A stretch of 64,000 nucleotides of DNA from Actinoplanes auranticolor (lineage in GTDB: Bacteria > Actinomycetota > Actinomycetes > Mycobacteriales > Micromonosporaceae), in contig NZ_BOQL01000011.1 in the NCBI RefSeq assembly GCF_018332655.1, positions 22,971-86,970 on the forward strand. Reading direction: 5' to 3'. How positions within the stretch are numbered: the stretch's first letter is position 1; the number at the start of each line of letters is the position of its first letter. This document shows, one piece after another, positions 59,168-64,000 of the stretch. A program made the position numbers and the translations under genes. The notes under the pieces were generated by a model. The model was given only the letters and a program-made list of their open reading frames with translations, made no database searches and was not told where the DNA came from.

Positions 59168-59181
59168 AGAGGATTGAGGCA

Positions 59182-59703
59182 ATGCCCCCACCCACCGACG
59201 ATGCACCGTCGAGCAGTCTGCAGGCCATCGCGATGTGGGCGGAGAAGGTCCACGGCGCCCGGGACATCCGGGAGCTGTGGGTGCCGCTCGACACCGACCT
59301 GCGGACGACCATCGCCCAGAGCTTCCTGCTCGGCATGAACCAGCCGCCCGACGACGACCGGGCCGCGGCGCTGGCGGCCCGGGACTCCGCCGACCCCTGG
59401 TTCGCGGACATGCTGCAGGTGTGTGCGCGGCACTGGCGGCGCTTCTACGCGTTCCTGGCCGCCGGCGTGCCCACGGCCAGCCGCTCGCAGCCCGTCGGCG
59501 CCGACATGGAGCTGACCGTGGTGCCCACGCTGGCCCATTCCGACGCGCCGGACCGCGGCCCGTCGGCCACCAGCCAGGCGTTCATCACCCGGCTGAGCGC
59601 TGAGCGCGGCTGGCTGATCGCGGCCCTGAGCCACAAGCTGCCGGTGCCCGGCTGGCCCCCGACCGAGTGGACCGTCCCGCACCTGCGCAAGCGCCGGCTC
59701 TAG
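59182..59703 (+). CDS. Hypothetical soluble protein
   Basis: A 173-residue soluble protein without recognised family. It has a helical N-terminal half (LQAIAMWAEKVHGARDIREL), a Trp-rich middle (DPWFADMLQVCARHWRRFYA) and a basic end. The ATG has GAGAGGATTGAGGCA upstream, with GAGAGG as ribosome site. It is followed 54 bp later by the GGDEF gene in the same direction, so they may be cotranscribed. Confidence 0.65.
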   Translation: MPPPTDDAPSSSLQAIAMWAEKVHGARDIRELWVPLDTDLRTTIAQSFLLGMNQPPDDDRAAALAARDSADPWFADMLQVCARHWRRFYAFLAAGVPTASRSQPVGADMELTVVPTLAHSDAPDRGPSATSQAFITRLSAERGWLIAALSHKLPVPGWPPTEWTVPHLRKRRL

Positions 59704-59757
59704 CGGCGGCCGGGCACTTCCCTCAGGTACGCCCGCCGGCAGCCGAAGCTGTCAGCC

Positions 59758-61371
59758 ATGAGCGCGATGCTTTCCGCGGTGCACGGGCCGAACACCGGCG
59801 CGTCGCCGTGGAGCCCTGCCGCGGCGGGCCGGGAGTCCCTGGACGCGCTGCTGCTCGACCTCGAGCTACGCACGGCCGACGACTTCGGCTCGGTGGCCAT
59901 GCCGGCCCGCCGCGCCGAGCGGGTCGCCCGCCGGCAGGGCTGGACCGACCTGGAGAAACGCGCCGAGCTGGTCACCGGCGACGTACTCGGCCGGCTGGGG
60001 CGGATCGCCGAGCAGGGCCGGATCGCCAAGTCCGTCAACATGTGGGCCGAGGAGCACAGCGACCGGTACCTGCTGGCCCGCAGCCACCGCCTGCTGGCCA
60101 TCTTCTACCGCTGCCTGGGCGACGCCGCGGAGGCGCTGACCCACGCGGTCCGCGGTGTCGAGTACGCCGACGCCGCACCGCCGCTGATCCGCGCCGGCAA
60201 CCTCATCACGCTGGCCCTCGTGCTGGACGAGAACGGCTCGCACTCGCAGGCCCAGGAGCGGTTCGGCGCCGCGCTGGAGATCGCGACCGGGCACGACGCC
60301 GCCCCGATGGTGATCACCATCCTGAACAACCTGGCGTTCACCGCGTACGAGAACGACGACGTGGCCGCGGCCGACGCGCTGGTGGCCCGGATCCGCGAGA
60401 TCGCGGCGCGGCACGAGCTGGCCCTCGACGGGCTCTACCTGGACACCATGGCCCGGATCAGCCTGATGCGCGGGCGGCACGCGGAGGCGCTGGAGGCGTT
60501 GCGGCCGGTGTTCGACGATCCGGGTGGTCCGCTGGTGACCGAGGCCGACACGCTGCCCGAGTGCCTGCTCACGGCGGCCGAGGCGTACCGGTGCGGCGGG
60601 CAGCCCGAGCGGGCCCGGGCGGCCCTGGACGAGGCCGCACGCCTGGCCGCCGAGCGGGAACTGGCCGGCATCGCCGCCCGGGTCCACGAGGCCCGCGCCG
60701 AACTGGCCGCGACGACCGGCGACTTCCCCGCCGCGTACGCGCAGTACCGGCTCTTCCACGCCGCGACCGAGCAGTTGCACGACGCGCAGCGGGAGATGCG
60801 GGCCCACGCGGTGCAGGCGGTCTTCGAGACCGCCGAGGCCCGGCGGGCCACCGAGCAGTTCCGCCAGCTGGCCCTGCGTGACCCGCTGACCGGGCTCTAC
60901 AACCGGCGGCACGTCGACGAACAGCTCGAACAGCTGGTGGCCACCGCGATGCGCGCCGGGACCGAGTTGTCCGTGGCGCTGGTCGACCTGGACTTCTTCA
61001 AGCGGGTCAACGACACGTTCTCGCACGGGGTCGGCGACCAGGTGCTGCGGCAGGTGGCTGCGCTGCTCGGCACGGCCGTGGAAGAACCGGCCCTGGCCGC
61101 CCGCCTGGGCGGCGAGGAGTTCGTCCTGGTGCTGCCGGACACGGACCCGGCCACCGCGGCGGCCTTCTGCGAGCATCTGCGCGAGACGGTGCGTCGGCAC
61201 CCGTGGGCCGAGCTGACCGGCGGCCTGGCGGTGACGGCCAGCATCGGCGTGACGACCTACACCGGCGGCACGACCAGCGCATCCACCCTGCTCTCGCTGG
61301 CCGACCGCAACCTGTACGCGGCCAAGCACGCGGGCCGGGACCGGGTCGTGCACGACGCGTCCCGCCGCTGA
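59758..61371 (+). CDS. TPR-repeat diguanylate cyclase (GGDEF)
   Basis: A 537-residue cytoplasmic protein. About 60-350 is a set of TPR-like helical hairpins. The C-terminal GGDEF domain (about 365-537) has the active motif GGEEF at 451-455 and the metal/substrate helix LVDLDFFKRVNDTFSHGVGD, so it should make cyclic di-GMP. The inhibitory RxxD site just before the motif is absent (EPALAARLGGEEF), so feedback inhibition is not expected. TPR input suggests control by protein contacts. ATG 59758 has GAAGCT seven bases upstream, which would make it leaderless. Confidence 0.9.
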   Translation: MSAMLSAVHGPNTGASPWSPAAAGRESLDALLLDLELRTADDFGSVAMPARRAERVARRQGWTDLEKRAELVTGDVLGRLGRIAEQGRIAKSVNMWAEEHSDRYLLARSHRLLAIFYRCLGDAAEALTHAVRGVEYADAAPPLIRAGNLITLALVLDENGSHSQAQERFGAALEIATGHDAAPMVITILNNLAFTAYENDDVAAADALVARIREIAARHELALDGLYLDTMARISLMRGRHAEALEALRPVFDDPGGPLVTEADTLPECLLTAAEAYRCGGQPERARAALDEAARLAAERELAGIAARVHEARAELAATTGDFPAAYAQYRLFHAATEQLHDAQREMRAHAVQAVFETAEARRATEQFRQLALRDPLTGLYNRRHVDEQLEQLVATAMRAGTELSVALVDLDFFKRVNDTFSHGVGDQVLRQVAALLGTAVEEPALAARLGGEEFVLVLPDTDPATAAAFCEHLRETVRRHPWAELTGGLAVTASIGVTTYTGGTTSASTLLSLADRNLYAAKHAGRDRVVHDASRR

Positions 61372-61403
61372 GCGCCGGCTTCCGACAGTGATCCACAGCA
61401 CGA

Positions 61404-61423
61404 AGTTTCCGGTTTGGAAAACT
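61404..61423. promoter_or_regulatory. TetR operator candidate
   Basis: AGTTTCCGGTTTGGAAAACT, an imperfect palindrome that is AT-rich for this genome, directly before a -35-like TTGCAG (61423-61428). A related GGTTGGAAAA follows at 61429-61438. It is well placed for autoregulation by the TetR gene. Confidence 0.5.
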
Positions 61424-61450
61424 TGCAGGGTTGGAAAAAAGACGTAGCGT
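61423..61450 (+). promoter_or_regulatory. Promoter of the TetR gene
   Basis: TTGCAG (61423-61428), 16-bp spacer, TAGCGT (61445-61450). The -10 box ends seven bases before the ATG at 61458, so the transcript should be leaderless. Confidence 0.5.
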
Positions 61451-61457
61451 CAAGGTC

Positions 61458-62093
61458 ATGACGGATGAGCTGGGGCTGCGCGAGCGCAAGAAGCTGGCCA
61501 CCCGCCAGGCTCTCTGCGACGCCGCGCTCAAGCTCGCCCTCGACGAGGGGGTCGCGACCCTCACCCCCGAGCGGATCGCCGAGGAAGTGCACGTCTCCCC
61601 GCGGACGTTCCGCAACTACTTCTCCAGCAAGGAGGAGGCGATCGTCGCCGGCCTGCGGGACCGGGCCCACGAGGTCGCCGACAACCTGCGCCGGCGGCCC
61701 GCCGACGAGTCCATCTGGGATTCGCTGCGGGCCGTCCTGCTGCCGTCGGTCGAGACCGGGATGCCCGGGTCCGACCTGATGAACCTGCTCGGGCTCATCC
61801 GCTGCCACCACGCGCTGCTCGCCGAGCACCTCACCGGCTTCGAGGACCTCAGCCGGCGGATGGCCGAGGTCATCGCCGAGCGCACCGGTACGGACGTGCA
61901 GCGTGACGTCTATCCCCGGCTGCTCGCCGACGCCTCGGGCATCGCGCTCAAGACCAGCCTGGGCCTCTGGGCCACCGGCAGCACCGGGCGCAGCCTCGCG
62001 GACATCTTCGGCGAGGCCCTCGACCTGCTCAGCCGGGGCCTGCCCGTCCCCGCTCCGGCGCACTCGGCGGATACCGGTCCACCGGCCGGCTGA
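61458..62093 (+). CDS. TetR-family transcriptional regulator
   Basis: A 211-residue regulator. The DNA-binding domain (about 10-56) is typical: KKLATRQALCDAALKLALDEG, then TPERIAEEVHVSPRTFRNYFSSKEEAI. The C-terminal ligand domain includes GLIRCHHALLAEHLTGFEDL. The ATG lies seven bases after a TAGCGT -10 box, and an operator-like palindrome precedes the promoter, so autoregulation is likely. The PAP2 and DMT-like genes follow in the same direction after 128 bp and could be its targets. Confidence 0.87.
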   Translation: MTDELGLRERKKLATRQALCDAALKLALDEGVATLTPERIAEEVHVSPRTFRNYFSSKEEAIVAGLRDRAHEVADNLRRRPADESIWDSLRAVLLPSVETGMPGSDLMNLLGLIRCHHALLAEHLTGFEDLSRRMAEVIAERTGTDVQRDVYPRLLADASGIALKTSLGLWATGSTGRSLADIFGEALDLLSRGLPVPAPAHSADTGPPAG

Positions 62094-62221
62094 GCCTTTC
62101 CCGTTCCGTACCCCCGCCCTCCGGCCCACCGGGCCGGCGGACGGTGCCGCACGCCCCGCCGACGACCGCGCCGACGGTAAGTACCTGCCGATCACCGGCG
62201 TGAACCATCGGAGGGACCGGC

Positions 62222-63004
62222 ATGAGCCTGGTCAGGAGAACGCCGGTCGCCGACCCGGCCGGGCGGCCCCGGGCGCTGCCGGAGCTGGCGCTGGTGGTGG
62301 GGCTGTTCCTCGCGTACAAGCTGGCCCGGCTCCTGATCCAGGGCCGCGACGACGCCGCCTTCGGCAACGCCTGGCGGATCTGGGACCTGGAACGCTTCCT
62401 GCACCTGCCCGGCGAGGTGGCCGTGCAGCACGCGGTCGTCGGGCAGCCGGCGCTGCTCGAGGCGGCGAACACCTACTACGCGTACGTGCACTTCCCGGTC
62501 ACCGCCGCGTTCCTGTTCTGGATGTTCCTGCGCCGGCCGGCGTACTACCGCTGGGCCCGGCGCGGTCTCGCCGGGCTGACCGCCGCGGCGATGGTCGTGC
62601 ACGTGCTGTTGCCGCTGGCGCCGCCCCGGATGCTCACCGCCACCGGGATGCTGGACACCGGCCGGCTGTTCGGGCCGATGGTCTACGGCGACCCGGCGAC
62701 CGACACGCTGACCAACCAGTACGCCGCGATGCCGTCCCTGCACGTCGGCTGGGCGCTGCTCGTCGCGGTCACGCTGATCGCGGTCACCCGGGGCCCGTGG
62801 CGCTGGGCCTGGCTGGCCCACCCCGCTCTGACGCTGCCGGTGGTCGTGGTGACCGGCAACCACTACTGGCTGGACGGGATCGTCGCCGCGGCGCTGCTGG
62901 CCGTCGTGCTGCTGGTGTGCCCGTGGCCGGGACGGCAGCCGCACGCCTTCTTCGGCCGCGCGGTCCCGCAGCCGGCCGTCGCCGCCGTGGAGCAGCCGGC
63001 ATGA
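62222..63004 (+). CDS. PAP2-family membrane phosphatase / inositolphosphotransferase-like
   Basis: A 260-residue membrane protein with about six helices. The PAP2 phosphatase site is split into MPSLHVGWA (about 164-172) and GNHYWLDGI (about 216-224), with the catalytic His in each. This is the Aur1/AbeC-like branch, in which the first Lys-Arg motif is weak, so both phosphatidic-acid phosphatase and inositolphosphoryl transferase activities are possible. ATG 62222 follows GGAGGGACCGGC. The stop overlaps the next gene by four bases (ATGA at 63001-63004). Confidence 0.85.
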   Translation: MSLVRRTPVADPAGRPRALPELALVVGLFLAYKLARLLIQGRDDAAFGNAWRIWDLERFLHLPGEVAVQHAVVGQPALLEAANTYYAYVHFPVTAAFLFWMFLRRPAYYRWARRGLAGLTAAAMVVHVLLPLAPPRMLTATGMLDTGRLFGPMVYGDPATDTLTNQYAAMPSLHVGWALLVAVTLIAVTRGPWRWAWLAHPALTLPVVVVTGNHYWLDGIVAAALLAVVLLVCPWPGRQPHAFFGRAVPQPAVAAVEQPA

Positions 63005-63927
63005 ACGGGCCGCTGATCGCCACCGTGCTGCTGTCCCTGCTGTCGGCGGTGGCGTACGCGCTCGCGGCCGTGGTCCAGGAGCGCCTCGCCGCGGCGCCGC
63101 GCTGGTGGATGATCATCGGGCTGAACGGCAGCGGCGCGTTGCTGCACGTCGGCGCGCTGGCGTACGGATCACTCGCGGTGGTCCAGCCGCTGGGGGCGCT
63201 GACCCTGGTGGTGGCGTTGCCGGTCGGTGCGGCGGTCGCCGGGCGGCGGGTCCGTGGCCGCGAGTGGCGCGGTGCCCTGGCGACCATCGCGGGCCTGGTG
63301 GCGCTGCTGCTCGCCGTCGGCACAGCGGCCCCGGCGCAGGCCCTGTCCGACGTTCAGGTGCTGGTGCTGGTGCTGCTGGCCACGGTGCTGATCGGGGGGC
63401 TGGCCGGGCGGGCGTACCGGGCGGTTCCGGGCCCGGCCCGGCTGCCGGGGCTGCGGCTGGCCGCGGCCGGCGGAATCGCCTTCGCCGCGGCGTCGGCGCT
63501 GACCCAGACCGCGCTGCTGCGGATCGGCGCGGACGGGCTCGCCGCGCTGGAACAGCCGGTGGTGGCCGGCACGGTTCTGACGCTGGTCGCGCTGTCCGCG
63601 GCCGGGTTGCTGCTGTCGCAGGCGGCCTACCGCTACGGGCTCGGCGGGCCGCTGGCCACCCTGACCATCGTCAACCCGGTGGCCGCCGCGGGCATCGGGG
63701 TCGCGCTGCTCGGCCTGGGTGCCGGGCTGACTCTGCCGGCGGTGCTCGGGGCTGCGCTGGCTGCTGTGGTGGCTGCCGTCGGAGTGGTGCTGCTGGCGAC
63801 TCCCGGCCGGGCCGGGCCACGGCCTGCCTGCCGCAAGGCGCTCCGGCCCGCGCGGCGCCGGCCACGAAGCCGGCCGGTCACGCGGCGCCACCGCCGCCCG
63901 GCGTCTCGCGCCGCTTCACTGCGCTGA
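63001..63927 (+). CDS. DMT-like multi-pass membrane protein
   Basis: A 308-residue membrane protein with nine to ten hydrophobic helices and EamA/DMT-type features (VVQPLGALTLVVALPVG and GPLATLTIVNPVAAAGIGV). Related actinobacterial proteins are called DMT transporters without a known substrate. The last about 35 residues are Arg/Pro-rich and unlike a membrane protein; they overlap the end of a possible reverse-strand gene, so the true domain probably ends near residue 275. It is coupled to the PAP2 gene by ATGA. Confidence 0.8.
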   Translation: MNGPLIATVLLSLLSAVAYALAAVVQERLAAAPRWWMIIGLNGSGALLHVGALAYGSLAVVQPLGALTLVVALPVGAAVAGRRVRGREWRGALATIAGLVALLLAVGTAAPAQALSDVQVLVLVLLATVLIGGLAGRAYRAVPGPARLPGLRLAAAGGIAFAAASALTQTALLRIGADGLAALEQPVVAGTVLTLVALSAAGLLLSQAAYRYGLGGPLATLTIVNPVAAAGIGVALLGLGAGLTLPAVLGAALAAVVAAVGVVLLATPGRAGPRPACRKALRPARRRPRSRPVTRRHRRPASRAASLR

Positions 63928-64000
63928 CCGGCCCGCGGACCAGGACCCGCATTGCCCGCGAGCGGATGATCAGGGCCGGCACGACCCGCAGGCGCCTGAC
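63878..64000 (-). CDS. 3' end of a reverse-strand gene cut by the window edge
   Basis: An open reverse frame from base 64000 to a stop at 63878 (40 residues) reads RRLRVVPALIIRSRAMRVLV then RGPVSAVKRRE. The pattern of hydrophobic and basic residues looks like the C-terminal tail of a membrane enzyme, but it is too short to identify. It overlaps the Arg-rich 3' end of the DMT-like gene by 50 bp, so it may be spurious. Confidence 0.35.
   Translation of the reverse strand, partial: VRRLRVVPALIIRSRAMRVLVRGPVSAVKRRETPGGGGAA

Overview
High-GC actinobacterial chromosome segment. Gene density, GTG starts, 4-bp ATGA/GTGA couplings, many leaderless promoters, a SigB-type sigma and partner-switching set, an F420-type nitroreductase-like protein and many secreted polysaccharide-degrading enzymes all point to a soil actinomycete, most like Actinoplanes and other Micromonosporaceae. 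The genus is an inference. I see no tRNA, rRNA, insertion sequence, prophage or CRISPR array.

Layout. 0-5.2 kb: 5' part of an ABC exporter ATPase gene, a leaderless methyltransferase, an AraC regulator, a reductase-domain protein, two small membrane-anchored proteins (one frameshifted) and a coupled pair of small membrane proteins. 5.2-20 kb: a plant-cell-wall utilisation locus with a secreted GH53 galactanase, GH42 beta-galactosidase, GH95 enzyme, a sugar ABC importer (binding protein and two permeases, no ATPase), a ROK repressor, a large GH3 enzyme and a secreted pectinesterase. 20-31 kb: a secreted beta-propeller protein with near-identical repeats, an epoxide hydrolase, WYL, PucR and SARP regulators, a ricin-fold lectin-like protein and a YVTN propeller. 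31-36.6 kb: a membrane SGNH hydrolase, a GH55-type beta-1,3-glucanase and a CPBP protease. 36.6-40 kb: two SigB-type sigma genes, one fused to a STAS domain, around a three-gene membrane operon that includes a 27-residue ORF. 40-47.3 kb: a BioD-like/SUKH fusion, an orphan histidine kinase, an acetyltransferase, a methyltransferase, an F420-type protein under a MerR-type promoter, and a class V aminotransferase. 47.4-56.8 kb: a hybrid sensor kinase, a methyltransferase, an aldo/keto reductase, a STAS / anti-sigma kinase / SpoIIE phosphatase group and a fuconolactonase-like hydrolase. 57-64 kb: a methyltransferase, a membrane-anchored AbfB lectin, a TPR-GGDEF cyclase, a TetR regulator, a PAP2 protein and a DMT-like membrane protein; the 3' end of a reverse-strand gene runs off the right edge.

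How it works together. Perfect or near-perfect AGCGCT-centred palindromes of the LacI/CebR type lie in front of the galactanase, GH3, pectinesterase and GH55 genes, so these scattered enzymes probably form one regulon whose repressor is not in the window. A second operator type (TTTGTT arms) lies before the importer operon and between GH42 and GH95 and probably answers to the local ROK protein. Extracellular galactan and pectin breakdown would thus feed one importer and cytoplasmic GH42/GH95/GH3 enzymes.

Other themes are repeated leaderless promoters (a -10 box 6-7 nt before the start codon), a partner-switching stress circuit, and several decayed gene remnants (TetR, SUKH, GntR/FCD).
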